A stretch of DNA of 64,000 bases from Cellvibrionaceae bacterium (GTDB lineage: Bacteria > Pseudomonadota > Gammaproteobacteria > Pseudomonadales > Cellvibrionaceae): NCBI GenBank assembly GCA_002707785.1, contig PANW01000068.1, positions 1 to 64,000 of the forward strand, in the 5' to 3' direction. Numbering within the stretch: position 1 is the first letter of the stretch; every line of letters begins with the position of its first letter. A model generated the notes under the pieces. The model was not told the origin of the DNA and did not search any database. It saw only the letters and a list, made by a program, of their open reading frames with translations. Positions 49,991 through 58,792 of the stretch are shown piece by piece. Both the position numbers and the translations under genes were made by a program.

Positions 49991-51208
49991 TTAATCCTCG
50001 TAGCGTTGGAACACCAAACTGGCGTTGGTACCGCCGAAGCCAAAGCTATTGGACATGACTCGGTTCAGAGTGATGTCGTCCTTACGCTCAGTAACGATAT
50101 TCATGTTTGCCGCTTTTTCGTCGAGATTGTCGACGTTGGCCGAAGCAGAGATGAAGTTGTTTTCCATCATTAGCAAGCTGTAGATGGCTTCCTGTACGCC
50201 GGTGGCGCCCAGAGAATGTCCGGTGAGGGATTTGGTGGAGCTGATGGCTGGCGTTTTGTCTCCAAACACTTCATCAATCGCTTTTAGTTCAGCCACATCA
50301 CCCACTGGAGTGCTGGTGCCGTGGGCATTGATATAGTCCAGTTCGCCTTCAACACCGTTGAGAGCCTGACGCATGCAGCGTGCAGCGCCTTCTCCGGATG
50401 GGGCAACCATGTCATAGCCGTCGGAAGTCGCGCCGTAGCCTACAAGTTCGGCATAAATCTTAGCGCCCCGAGCTTTGGCATGTTCCAATTCCTCGATCAC
50501 CAGACAACCACCGCCACCGGCGATGACGAAACCGTCACGGTCGGCGTCATAGGCGCGTGAGGCTTTTTCAGGAGTGTCATTGTATTTGGTTGATAGCGCA
50601 CCCATGGCATCAAACAAGGCTGTCAGAGACCAATGTTCTTCTTCGCCGCCACCGGCAAAGACAACATCTTGTTTGCCCAGTTGGATCAATTCCATGGCGT
50701 TACCGATACAGTGTGCACTGGTCGCGCAAGCGGAGGAGATAGTGTAGTTCACACCTTTGATCTTAAACGGTGTAGCCAAACAAGCAGAAGTGGTGCTGCT
50801 CATGGTTTGAGTAACACGGTAAGGACCTACTCGCTTCAAACCCTTCTCGCGCAAGATGTCAGCAGCTTCAACCAAGTTCTTGGAAGACGCACCACCGGAG
50901 CCCATAATGATGCCGGCACGCTCGCTGGATACTTGCTCTTCATTGAGGCCAGAATCTTTAATCGCTTGATCCATGGATACGTAGGCATAAGCCGCAGCCT
51001 CACCCATGAAGCGCAGAGTTTTGCGATCGATCTGTTCTTTCAGGTCGATATCAATGCTGCCAGCGAGATGGCTGCGAAAGCCCATTTCTTTGTATTCTTC
51101 TTGAAACTTAATGCCGGAGCGACCTTCTTTCAGGGCATCCAGTACCGTGTCTTTATCGTTACCCAGGCAGGAAACGATTCCCATACCTGTAACCACAACG
51201 CGTTTCAT
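49991..51208 (-). CDS. fabB: Beta-ketoacyl-ACP synthase I
   Basis: The 405-residue protein elongates acyl-ACP and, with FabA, makes unsaturated fatty acids. The active-site Cys161 lies in Ser-Ser-Ala-Cys-Ala-Thr-Ser; the His pair is in Asn-Ala-His-Gly-Thr-Ser-Thr-Pro and Thr-Gly-His-Ser-Leu-Gly-Ala-Thr-Gly. It is downstream of fabA with a 49-base gap; fabAB is the usual arrangement in Pseudomonas relatives. Confidence 0.96.
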   Translation of the reverse strand: MKRVVVTGMGIVSCLGNDKDTVLDALKEGRSGIKFQEEYKEMGFRSHLAGSIDIDLKEQIDRKTLRFMGEAAAYAYVSMDQAIKDSGLNEEQVSSERAGIIMGSGGASSKNLVEAADILREKGLKRVGPYRVTQTMSSTTSACLATPFKIKGVNYTISSACATSAHCIGNAMELIQLGKQDVVFAGGGEEEHWSLTALFDAMGALSTKYNDTPEKASRAYDADRDGFVIAGGGGCLVIEELEHAKARGAKIYAELVGYGATSDGYDMVAPSGEGAARCMRQALNGVEGELDYINAHGTSTPVGDVAELKAIDEVFGDKTPAISSTKSLTGHSLGATGVQEAIYSLLMMENNFISASANVDNLDEKAANMNIVTERKDDITLNRVMSNSFGFGGTNASLVFQRYED

Positions 51209-51257
51209 AAGTATCCTCTAGCGGTTGTCTATCTGATGTTGTTCAGACAAAAAAATC

Positions 51258-51782
51258 TTAAAAGTTATCCGTACTCTTAAACAGACCCACGCGTAAATCT
51301 TTAGCGGTGTAGATTTCGCGGCCGTCTACAGAGACGCTGCCATCGGCAATGCCCATAACCAGCTTGCGCTCAATGACGCGTTTTAAGTTAATACGATAGG
51401 TCACTTTTTTAGCCGTAGGCAGAATCTGGCCAGTGAATTTCACTTCGCCACAGCCCAGTGCACGGCCTTTACCTTCGTTGCCTTTCCAAGCTAAGAAGAA
51501 TCCGACCAGTTGCCACATGGCGTCTAAGCCCAGACAGCCCGGCATGACGGGATCTCCAGGGAAATGGCAGTCAAAGAACCACAAATCCGGGGTAATATCC
51601 AATTCGGCGACAATTTCGCCTTTATCGAATTCACCGCCTTCTGCGCTGATGTGGCTAATGCGATCAAGCATCAACATATTGGGGGTAGGCAGTTGCGCGT
51701 TGCCCTCACCAAACATACGACCGTGGCCACATTCCAGTAAGTCATCGCGGTTATAGGCGTTCTTTCGGTTGGATAAATCCAT
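51258..51782 (-). CDS. fabA: 3-hydroxydecanoyl-ACP dehydratase/isomerase
   Basis: 174 residues from ATG 51782, matching the family length; the frame is open for 45 more codons upstream but those have no family match. The hot-dog-fold enzyme dehydrates 3-hydroxydecanoyl-ACP and isomerises the double bond. Catalytic His73 lies in [14 protein letters not shown], and Asp87 in Gly-Leu-Asp-Ala-Met-Trp-Gln. It is first gene of the fabAB operon. Confidence 0.96.
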   Translation of the reverse strand: MDLSNRKNAYNRDDLLECGHGRMFGEGNAQLPTPNMLMLDRISHISAEGGEFDKGEIVAELDITPDLWFFDCHFPGDPVMPGCLGLDAMWQLVGFFLAWKGNEGKGRALGCGEVKFTGQILPTAKKVTYRINLKRVIERKLVMGIADGSVSVDGREIYTAKDLRVGLFKSTDNF

Positions 51783-52099
51783 AAGATATTGCTCTAACTT
51801 TCTTAGTAAATCAGCCGCGTAATAGGCGCGACCATAAAGGGTTGCCCATTCTACCCGTTGGAGGGGGCATGTCCAGACTGATTGGTCATCGCTGGGGGGG
51901 TAAATCGGCCAAAACATTCACGGATAATCGCCAATAAGGAGTTTTTAGAGAATCTTTTCGATATGGGCTTAGTGAGAGCGGGCGAAACCCTATTTCCAGA
52001 TGCCATCTGGCCGACATTTTGCAGTCACAATGTAGTATTCTTGCGCCACACTAACAAGGACGCGCAAAACGCACTCATTTGATGCAAGGACTTTAAAAA
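51783..52099. promoter_or_regulatory. Divergent control region between fabA and galU
   Basis: 317 bases. The fabA promoter lies at 51848-51875. The palindrome CCAGATGCCATCTGG (51996-52010) is about 90 bases before galU and could be an operator. I do not find a convincing FadR or FabR box. Confidence 0.5.
51848..51875 (-). promoter_or_regulatory. fabA: fabAB promoter
   Basis: On the minus strand: TGGACA (51875-51870), a 16-base spacer, TAGAAT (51853-51848). Each hexamer matches the sigma70 consensus in five of six bases; it is 66 bases upstream of the fabA ATG. Confidence 0.55.
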
Positions 52100-52933
52100 A
52101 TGATCAAAAAATGTCTTTTTCCCGTAGCGGGTTATGGCACACGCTTCTTACCAGCCACCAAAGCGATGCCGAAAGAAATGTTGCCTGTGGTGAATAAACC
52201 CCTAGTGCAATACGGTGTCGAGGAGTCAATCGAGGCGGGATTGATCGACATTGGCATGGTTACAGGGCGGGGTAAGCGCGCCATTGCCGATCATTTTGAT
52301 ATGAATTATGAGCTGGAGCACCAGATCTCCGGCAGCGCCAAAGAGGAGTATCTCACCAGCATCCGCAATGTCATGCACAAAGCTGATTTTTCATTTACGC
52401 GTCAGGTTGAAATGCGGGGGTTGGGAGATGCCATTCTCAATGGTAAACGTCTGATTGGTGACGAACCGTTTGGTGTCGTGCTATCGGATGATTTGTGTCT
52501 CACCAATGGCGAAGATGAGGGCGTGATGGCACAAATGGTGAAGCTCTATAAGCAATTTCGCTGCAGCATCGTAGCCATCCAAGAAGTGCCTGATGATTTG
52601 ATCCACAAGTTCGGTGTGATTGATGGCGAGCAGATTAAAGATGGCCTCTATCAGGTCAATAATATGGTTGAAAAGCCTGCCTTGGAAGATGCGCCAAGCA
52701 ATCTGGCGATCATTGGTCGCTACATCCTCACGCCCGATATCTTCGACATTATTGAAGATACACCGCCGGGTAAAAATGGCGAGGTACAGATTACCGATGC
52801 GTTGATGACTCAGGCTAAAAATGGCTGTGTGTTGGCGTATAAATTTAAAGGTCGCCGTTTTGACTGCGGCAGTGTTGAAGGCTTTGTTGAAGCCACCAAC
52901 TACGTATTTGAGAACATCTATCAGGCTGGATAA
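52100..52933 (+). CDS. galU: UTP-glucose-1-phosphate uridylyltransferase
   Basis: The 277-residue protein makes UDP-glucose for polysaccharides. It shows the nucleotide-binding start [15 protein letters not shown], then Leu-Ser-Asp-Asp and Asn-Met-Val-Glu-Lys-Pro. It is followed after 29 bases by a phosphomannomutase/phosphoglucomutase whose product can feed it with glucose-1-phosphate. AAGGAC-like spacing before ATG is adequate. Confidence 0.96.
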   Translation: MIKKCLFPVAGYGTRFLPATKAMPKEMLPVVNKPLVQYGVEESIEAGLIDIGMVTGRGKRAIADHFDMNYELEHQISGSAKEEYLTSIRNVMHKADFSFTRQVEMRGLGDAILNGKRLIGDEPFGVVLSDDLCLTNGEDEGVMAQMVKLYKQFRCSIVAIQEVPDDLIHKFGVIDGEQIKDGLYQVNNMVEKPALEDAPSNLAIIGRYILTPDIFDIIEDTPPGKNGEVQITDALMTQAKNGCVLAYKFKGRRFDCGSVEGFVEATNYVFENIYQAG

Positions 52934-52962
52934 GCCTAATACGGTTGAGAAAAAGGAAGATT

Positions 52963-54315
52963 ATGAACCAACTGACATGTTTTAAAGCCTACGATATTCG
53001 TGGGCGTTTACCCGACGAGCTCAACGACGATGTGGCATACCGAGTGGGGCGAGCTTACGCGCAATATTTGCAGCCCAAGAGCGTTGTGGTAGGTCACGAT
53101 ATTCGACTTACCAGTGCAGATTTGACTGATGCATTGTCTCGAGGCCTGACCGATGCCGGTGTGAATGTTATTCACATTGGCGAATGTGGCACCGAGGAAG
53201 TGTACTTTGCCACCTTCCATCTTAAGGTTGATGGCGGTATCTGCGTCACCGCCAGTCATAACCCTAAAGATTACAACGGTATGAAGTTGGTGCGTGAAGG
53301 CTCCCGCCCCATCAGTGGCGACACCGGCTTGAACGATATTAAGGCATTGGCAGAGGCCAATGATTTTGGCCCCGTAGCAGTAAACAAGGGCAGTATTGAG
53401 CGCGTTGATACGCGTCCCGCCTATGTCGATCACTTGTTAGGCTATGTGGAAGTCGACAAGCTAAAACCGCTTAAGCTGGTGGTTAATGCTGGCAATGGCG
53501 GAGCGGGTTTGGCGTTGGATGCACTTGAGTCACACCTTCCGTTTGAGCTGATTAAGGTTCATCACCAGCCGGATGGAAATTTCCCTAATGGCGTACCCAA
53601 TCCACTATTGGAAGAGAATCGTGCGCCCACCAGTGACGCGATATTGAGCTCCGGTGCAGACATTGGTTTGGCCTGGGACGGCGATTTTGATCGCTGTTTC
53701 TTCTTCGATTCCAGTGGTCGCTTTATTGAGGGCTACTATCTTGTCGGGCTGTTGGCGGAAACGTTTTTGCTCAAGTCTCCCGGCTCCAAAGTGGTTCATG
53801 ACCCGCGCCTCACTTGGAATACTCAAGCGATTTGCGAGCGCCAGCAGGGACAGGCGATTCAAAGTAAAACGGGCCACGCATTCATCAAAGAGCGCATGCG
53901 CGCTGAAGATGCCATCTACGGCGGTGAAATGAGTGCTCACCACTATTTTCGTGATTTTGCCTACTGCGACAGCGGCATGATTCCATGGCTACTGGTGACC
54001 GAGTTGATGTCGAAAACCGGTAAGAGTCTGGCTGAATTAGTGGATGAATGTATTGCGCAGTTCCCTTGCAGTGGTGAGATCAACAATAAGATTGAGGACC
54101 CTAAAGCGGCGCTGGCAACCGTTGAAGCTCACTTTAAAGAGAGCGCAGCGGAGGTCGATTATACCGATGGTCTGAGTATGAGTTTTGCTGATTGGCGCTT
54201 TAATTTGCGAATGTCCAATACTGAGCCGGTGGTGCGATTGAATGTTGAAAGCCGTGCAGACTTTGCCTTAATGGAATCTAAGCGAGATCAATTGTTGTCC
54301 CTACTAGGGGTGTAG
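52963..54315 (+). CDS. Phosphomannomutase/phosphoglucomutase
   Basis: 450 residues from ATG 52963 (AAAAGGAAG upstream; TTG 52945 rejected). The alpha-D-phosphohexomutase has the phosphoserine loop Thr-Ala-Ser-His-Asn-Pro (about 100), the metal site Asp-Gly-Asp-Phe-Asp-Arg, the sugar loop Gly-Glu-Met-Ser-Ala-His-His and the phosphate site Met-Ser-Asn-Thr-Glu-Pro. The pattern is of the ManB/CpsG-AlgC kind. It converts mannose- or glucose-6-phosphate to the 1-phosphate for GDP-mannose or, with galU upstream, UDP-glucose. A strong terminator follows. Confidence 0.93.
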   Translation: MNQLTCFKAYDIRGRLPDELNDDVAYRVGRAYAQYLQPKSVVVGHDIRLTSADLTDALSRGLTDAGVNVIHIGECGTEEVYFATFHLKVDGGICVTASHNPKDYNGMKLVREGSRPISGDTGLNDIKALAEANDFGPVAVNKGSIERVDTRPAYVDHLLGYVEVDKLKPLKLVVNAGNGGAGLALDALESHLPFELIKVHHQPDGNFPNGVPNPLLEENRAPTSDAILSSGADIGLAWDGDFDRCFFFDSSGRFIEGYYLVGLLAETFLLKSPGSKVVHDPRLTWNTQAICERQQGQAIQSKTGHAFIKERMRAEDAIYGGEMSAHHYFRDFAYCDSGMIPWLLVTELMSKTGKSLAELVDECIAQFPCSGEINNKIEDPKAALATVEAHFKESAAEVDYTDGLSMSFADWRFNLRMSNTEPVVRLNVESRADFALMESKRDQLLSLLGV

Positions 54316-54329
54316 AAACCCTCAATCGA

Positions 54330-54370
54330 GGCCCGACACGGATAAACCCCCTATCCGTGTCGGGCCTTTT
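54330..54370 (+). terminator. Strong intrinsic terminator after the phosphohexomutase
   Basis: Perfect 15-base stem: GGCCCGACACGGATA (54330-54344) and its complement at 54352-54366, loop of seven, then four T. Confidence 0.92.
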
Positions 54371-54451
54371 AGACTGGCCAATATGTCTTGTCCGGTCGTC
54401 TGTTCTTGCTGAGTAGCACTATTATTGCAATCCCCGTAGCCGCTTTCTGCG

Positions 54452-54460
54452 TGATATAAT
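54452..54460 (+). promoter_or_regulatory. Extended -10 promoter of ybeD-lipB-lipA
   Basis: TG-A-TATAAT: a perfect extended -10, about 54 bases before the ybeD ATG. It gives this lipoate operon its own promoter, needed because dacA is far away. Confidence 0.6.
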
Positions 54461-54513
54461 GGCGCCGTTTTCTGGTCTATCCAGACGTATATTCGATGCG
54501 GAAAGTAATATCT

Positions 54514-54828
54514 ATGAGTGACTTAATTAACGGCTCTGGTCAAAAAGTGGTGGGTTCCTCCGAACAAGAGCCGCCTAAAATCGAATTTCCCTGCAAAGAC
54601 TATCCGGTCAAGGTGATGGGGGATTCAGGCAACGACTTTCATGCCTTTGCGCTGGAGGTGATGGAGCGCCATGCACCGGGTCTCGATCAAGCCCGTATTA
54701 CGGTTAAAGGCAGTCGCAATGGTCGCTTTCAATCGATTACATTTTTGATTACTGCCACCGGACCCGAACAGTTGCAGGCATTGCATCAAGAGTTGAGTGC
54801 CAGTCCCATGACAAAAATGGTGCTGTAG
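54514..54828 (+). CDS. ybeD: DUF493 family protein YbeD
   Basis: 104 residues from ATG 54514 (GGAAAG upstream); ATG 54496 is an alternative. The ferredoxin-like fold has Pro-Val-Lys-Val-Met-Gly, Met-Glu-Arg-His-Ala-Pro-Gly and a C-terminal Met-Thr-Lys-Met-Val-Leu, matching E. coli YbeD (87 residues) with a longer, disordered N-terminus. Function is poorly known; it stands before lipB in E. coli and Pseudomonas as here. Confidence 0.9.
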   Translation: MSDLINGSGQKVVGSSEQEPPKIEFPCKDYPVKVMGDSGNDFHAFALEVMERHAPGLDQARITVKGSRNGRFQSITFLITATGPEQLQALHQELSASPMTKMVL

Positions 54829-54953
54829 TCTTCAATCATTGACGATGTTTGGTTCACATAGGGAGCAAGATCTAATTGTGGGTCTGCACCAACCTGCGTT
54901 TTATATTGCCCATTGAAGGGGTATCATGGCGCGTTTTAAAAGCGATTCATTTT

Positions 54954-55691
54954 ATGACTAAGTCACTGGTTGTTCGTCATTTGGGGATGCAGGACTACCG
55001 CAGCGTATGGCGAGCCATGTCAAACTTTACCGACCAGCGTGACTCCGACACTGCTGACGAGTTGTGGTTGGTTGAGCATCCTCCAGTATTTACCCAGGGG
55101 CAGGCGGGAAAAGCCGAACATCTGTTGATGCCCGGTGATATTCCCGTGGTGCAAGTAGACCGGGGTGGCCAGGTGACCTATCACGGTCCTGGTCAGTTGG
55201 TCGGCTATCCCCTTATCGATTTACGTCGTAAGGGCATCGGTGTGCGTGATCTAGTGACCCATACCGAGTCAACTATCGTCGATACGTTGGCGGAGCTGGG
55301 GATAGAGGCCTATCCAAAGCCAGACGCACCCGGTGTCTATGTGAATGAGGCCAAAATTGCCTCCCTGGGGTTTCGTATTCGCAAAGGTTGCAGTTATCAC
55401 GGCCTGAGCTTGAATGTAGATATGGATCTCAACGCTTTTCAACGTATCAATCCCTGCGGTTACCAAGGCTTGCAGATGCTGCGCACTGTGGATTTGAGCG
55501 AAGATGAGCGCGCAGGGTCCGTGACTGCCCTAGAACCTTTGATCGTTCAACATTTTACTAAACTTCTCGACTACAGCGAGTTGAGCAACCCTGAGCTGCC
55601 GGCTTCCGTCTTGCAAACCTTTGCAGATGTCGACAATGACCCGACAACAGTATCCGATACTCAGTCGGCCAATGCCGCTGATCAATCCTAA
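54954..55691 (+). CDS. lipB: Octanoyl-ACP:protein octanoyltransferase
   Basis: 245 residues from ATG 54954; the open frame upstream lacks a start that fits the family. The enzyme moves octanoate from ACP to lipoyl domains. It contains [11 protein letters not shown] (71-81), catalytic Lys134 in Ala-Lys-Ile-Ala-Ser-Leu-Gly and Cys168 in Asn-Pro-Cys-Gly-Tyr. A C-terminal tail of about 25 residues (Asp/Thr/Ser-rich) exceeds the usual end. lipA follows after 16 bases. Confidence 0.95.
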   Translation: MTKSLVVRHLGMQDYRSVWRAMSNFTDQRDSDTADELWLVEHPPVFTQGQAGKAEHLLMPGDIPVVQVDRGGQVTYHGPGQLVGYPLIDLRRKGIGVRDLVTHTESTIVDTLAELGIEAYPKPDAPGVYVNEAKIASLGFRIRKGCSYHGLSLNVDMDLNAFQRINPCGYQGLQMLRTVDLSEDERAGSVTALEPLIVQHFTKLLDYSELSNPELPASVLQTFADVDNDPTTVSDTQSANAADQS

Positions 55692-55707
55692 ACTTTCAAC
55701 ACACGGA

Positions 55708-56700
55708 ATGACTATGACCACCTCTGACTCCTCCATGGAACCCGTTAAGCGCACTCGCCGCCTCAAGCAAGGTGAGAAGTTGCGCGACGCTGATAAGGTG
55801 GAAAGGATTCCGGTAAAGGTGATTGCCACCGATGAGCTAAAACGCAAGCCGGATTGGATTCGCGTTCGCATTGGTAACTCGCCAGAAGTCGACCGAATTA
55901 AGAAGTTACTTCGAAAAAACAAACTGGCGACGGTTTGTGAAGAGGCCAATTGCCCGAACTTAAGTGAGTGTTTCAGTGGTGGCACCGCAACCTTTATGAT
56001 CATGGGAGAAATCTGTACTCGTCGCTGTCCTTTCTGCGATGTCGGTCATGGAAAGCCCAATCCGTTGGATGCTGACGAACCCGCTCACTTGGCCGAGGCG
56101 ATTGCCGATATGGGGCTCAAGTATGTGGTGATTACCTCGGTCGATCGCGATGATCTTAAAGATGGCGGGGCGCAGCACTTTGCCGACTGTATTCGCGAGT
56201 CGCGTTTGAGGGCACCAGAACTGCAGGTGGAGATCCTGACTCCCGATTTTCGCGGTCGCATGGACATCGCTCTGGAGATCCTTGAAGCCCAAGCGCCAGA
56301 TGTGTTCAATCACAACTTGGAAACCGTGCCGCGTCTGTATCGACAATCCCGCCCAGGTGCCAACTACAAGTGGTCTCTTAAGTTATTGCAGGAATTCAAA
56401 CGCCGTCGTCCTGATGTGCTGACTAAATCTGGCCTGATGGTAGGCTTGGGTGAGAGCAAAGAAGAAATATTCGAAGTCATGCAAGATATGCGTGATCACG
56501 ATATTGATATGTTGACCATTGGTCAGTACTTGCAGCCCTCCAGAGAGCATTTAGCGGTGGATCGTTACGTTCATCCTGATGAATTCGACGAATACACGGC
56601 CAAAGCCAAAGAGCTAGGCTTCAAACACGCCGCCTGTGGACCTTTGGTTCGCTCCTCCTATCACGCCGATAAACAGGCGCACGGTGAAGAGGTTAAATAG
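55708..56700 (+). CDS. lipA: Lipoyl synthase
   Basis: 330 residues from ATG 55708 (or 55714). This radical-SAM enzyme inserts two sulfurs into the octanoyl chain. The auxiliary cluster cysteines are Cys77, Cys82 and Cys88; the radical-SAM cysteines are Cys103, Cys107 and Cys110 in Cys-Thr-Arg-Arg-Cys-Pro-Phe-Cys. The C-terminal Arg-Ser-Ser-Tyr-His-Ala-Asp holds the serine ligand of the auxiliary cluster. A 30-codon longer frame overlaps lipB and is unlikely. Confidence 0.96.
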   Translation: MTMTTSDSSMEPVKRTRRLKQGEKLRDADKVERIPVKVIATDELKRKPDWIRVRIGNSPEVDRIKKLLRKNKLATVCEEANCPNLSECFSGGTATFMIMGEICTRRCPFCDVGHGKPNPLDADEPAHLAEAIADMGLKYVVITSVDRDDLKDGGAQHFADCIRESRLRAPELQVEILTPDFRGRMDIALEILEAQAPDVFNHNLETVPRLYRQSRPGANYKWSLKLLQEFKRRRPDVLTKSGLMVGLGESKEEIFEVMQDMRDHDIDMLTIGQYLQPSREHLAVDRYVHPDEFDEYTAKAKELGFKHAACGPLVRSSYHADKQAHGEEVK

Positions 56701-56716
56701 CGCATTAGATCTGCCG

Positions 56717-56743
56717 CTGCGGCTCTTGTTGAGCGAGCCGCAG
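56717..56743 (+). terminator. Possible terminator after lipA
   Basis: CTGCGGCTC (56717-56725) and GAGCCGCAG (56735-56743) form a perfect nine-base stem with nine-base loop, 17 bases after the stop. Only broken T runs follow. Confidence 0.45.
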
Positions 56744-56963
56744 TTCAGCTTTCTGACGACACTTTTCCCCGCCAAATGTTTTCCTGCTAAGCTAAAAGCT
56801 GTACACGGTCGTTTATGAACTCGGTCAAACTCTGGCAATGTCTGAGTTTTAATGGTTTGCGTTTTTACTCTCAACGGTAAGGTTTTTCAGCATCCGATTT
56901 TGTCTTCTAATACGGCCGATGCTCTGTTGATTATCGCCAGCTCTTCTGATTGAGTGGAACACT

Positions 56964-57452
56964 ATGCCCAGCTGTCAGAGCTCACTTTCTGAATTGCAAC
57001 CCGAGTTTGTCTCTTTGGCTCAGCTACCTCATCGGCTAAATCAAGTGGTCGATTGGCATCAGCAGCAATGGCCTCAGGAGAGTGCTGATCAGCGTCGACA
57101 AAAGTTGCAAAGCCATCTTAAGGGGGACAGTTTTCCAATCACCTTATTAGCGCTTCAGAACGATGAGCTACTGGGGGCTGTGAGTTTGGTGCAATATCGA
57201 CGCTTAGGAGGCCTGTCCCCGAGTTATTGGCTCGCCAATGCTGTTGTCGCGCCCAATTTGCGCAGGCGAGGGCTCGGGGCAAAGTTGGTAATCGCTGCCG
57301 AAGCCTATGCCCGGCAGCACAATCTATCCGAGTTGTATCTCTATGCCACCGATCAGGTGCGTTTCTATGAGCGATTGCAGTGGCAACCGCTGCGGCAAAA
57401 AACCTTTAAGGGTGAGTTAGCCACGATTATGCGTCGTCGCTGGGATTCGTAG
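56964..57452 (+). CDS. GNAT-family N-acetyltransferase
   Basis: The 162-residue protein has acetyl-CoA motif A, Arg-Arg-Arg-Gly-Leu-Gly-Ala-Lys-Leu-Val (about 96-105), preceded by Leu-Ala-Asn-Ala-Val-Val-Ala-Pro and followed by Tyr-Glu-Arg-Leu-Gln-Trp. The substrate is unknown. The DUF3080 gene begins one base after its stop, so the two share an mRNA. Confidence 0.8.
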   Translation: MPSCQSSLSELQPEFVSLAQLPHRLNQVVDWHQQQWPQESADQRRQKLQSHLKGDSFPITLLALQNDELLGAVSLVQYRRLGGLSPSYWLANAVVAPNLRRRGLGAKLVIAAEAYARQHNLSELYLYATDQVRFYERLQWQPLRQKTFKGELATIMRRRWDS

Positions 57453-57453
57453 C

Positions 57454-58578
57454 GTGCAGTTCTTGCAATCGCGGTGTCGAAGTACGTTTGTGTTGGTGTG
57501 GATTTTTGGTGTCTGTGTCAGTTGTACCCCGATAAATCGCGCTGATGCGATTTTTGAGGATTACCTCTATCGAATGAGTAACGTCTTTCAGTTTGATGAG
57601 ATCGCGCTTCCGGTCGTTACCATAGAATCATTTCCCTCCCGTCGAAAACTCCAATATCAACCACCTCAGTTAAGTCTCAATTTACTGGAGTTCCTACGCC
57701 TATCTCGTTGTGAATTACAGCGATTGTTGGGGGCGCGCAATAGCAGTCTGGGTATTACCATGGCCAACAGTCAGCATTGGCTGTATGAGTTGTCCTTTAT
57801 CGAATTGGCTCAGCAGTGTTTACAGACATTGGCCAGCAGCTCAAAAACGGAGGGCTTGCGTCAGCAGCTGGAGCTCGCTCTGATGCAAAAACGCAGTAGC
57901 CTCGAGGAGATCTATTGGAATGCCACCTGGGGGTCGGAAGAGTTTCAATATGTCTTTTCTGCTGGAATTACACCGATGACGCAGCAACAACTAGAGTTGC
58001 GGCCGATAGTGTTGGAGCAAGCTTTGATCGAGTTACTTGCCGGAGCGAATTATTGGCAGTCGCTTAGTGATGATGAGCGCCGAACTCGATTCGAATCGCA
58101 GTTGGCGGTGCTTGCTAGTGAAAAGTACCTTGGGCAGTTACGCGTCAGCATGAATCTCGCGCGACAATATTTATTGGCAATAGAGCGGGCAGTTACAGAT
58201 ATGGAAGATTCCAGTCCTCTTTGTGGCACTGCACGCCTGTCGAGGCGTACGGAGATCATGGAGCGGGTATTTATGCGCTACTACATTGGCGCAGTGCAGC
58301 CTATGTTGAGCGGCTTACATCAACGTATTGAGCAAATACGAGAAGTTTTTATGGCGGCACCTGCAACCGAGATTGTGCGTGCAGCGGACGCAGACGATCG
58401 TAGCTTTGCTCAGTCTGGTTTTGTCGGCACAACGCAGGAGCATGCCCTTATCGATTATTGGCAGGCGGTTTGGGCCGATAGGGCAGGCAGTGAGTGGCGA
58501 CTCTATCAGCAGGCCATCAGCTCTCATACGTTAATGTGGCAAGATGTTCTACGCCGCTGCGATCGGCTACCACACTAA
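57454..58578 (+). CDS. DUF3080 family putative lipoprotein
   Basis: 374 residues from GTG 57454. An N-terminal hydrophobic segment (12-22) ends Cys-Val-Ser-Cys, a lipobox with Cys at -3, where Leu or Val is usual. The mature part is all helical, opening with Phe-Glu-Asp-Tyr-Leu-Tyr-Arg-Met, a DUF3080 feature, then Leu-Ser-Arg-Cys-Glu-Leu-Gln and Tyr-Glu-Leu-Ser-Phe. Function is unknown. It is linked to the GNAT gene. Confidence 0.7.
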   Translation: MQFLQSRCRSTFVLVWIFGVCVSCTPINRADAIFEDYLYRMSNVFQFDEIALPVVTIESFPSRRKLQYQPPQLSLNLLEFLRLSRCELQRLLGARNSSLGITMANSQHWLYELSFIELAQQCLQTLASSSKTEGLRQQLELALMQKRSSLEEIYWNATWGSEEFQYVFSAGITPMTQQQLELRPIVLEQALIELLAGANYWQSLSDDERRTRFESQLAVLASEKYLGQLRVSMNLARQYLLAIERAVTDMEDSSPLCGTARLSRRTEIMERVFMRYYIGAVQPMLSGLHQRIEQIREVFMAAPATEIVRAADADDRSFAQSGFVGTTQEHALIDYWQAVWADRAGSEWRLYQQAISSHTLMWQDVLRRCDRLPH

Positions 58579-58792
58579 AATTTCGTAGTTGGAGGCGCTA
58601 ATCTGCACTGGTGGATACCGGTTATCGGTGGGAACTCAATTTTCGTCTGCATCGGCGCTGACAAGGCGATTGAGATCCTGTTTAATGGAGTGGTTGGATA
58701 CGGGTTGCAGGGAGCTGGATATTGGCGGTTAAACGTCTTAGATGTAATTGTAATTAAGCGCGCTAACTAAAAGAATAACAAAGGCACTATTT

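Noticed and set aside
51783-51917. 45-codon N-terminal extension of FabA
   Set aside because: It is open frame only; family length, the promoter at 51848-51875 and motif numbering support ATG 51782.
51882-52082. 66-codon frame between fabA and galU
   Set aside because: It overlaps the control region and palindrome, lacks a ribosome site and has no recognisable content.
55621-55707. Longer lipA start inside lipB
   Set aside because: Thirty extra residues without family match; ATG 55708 follows the lipB stop and gives the usual length.
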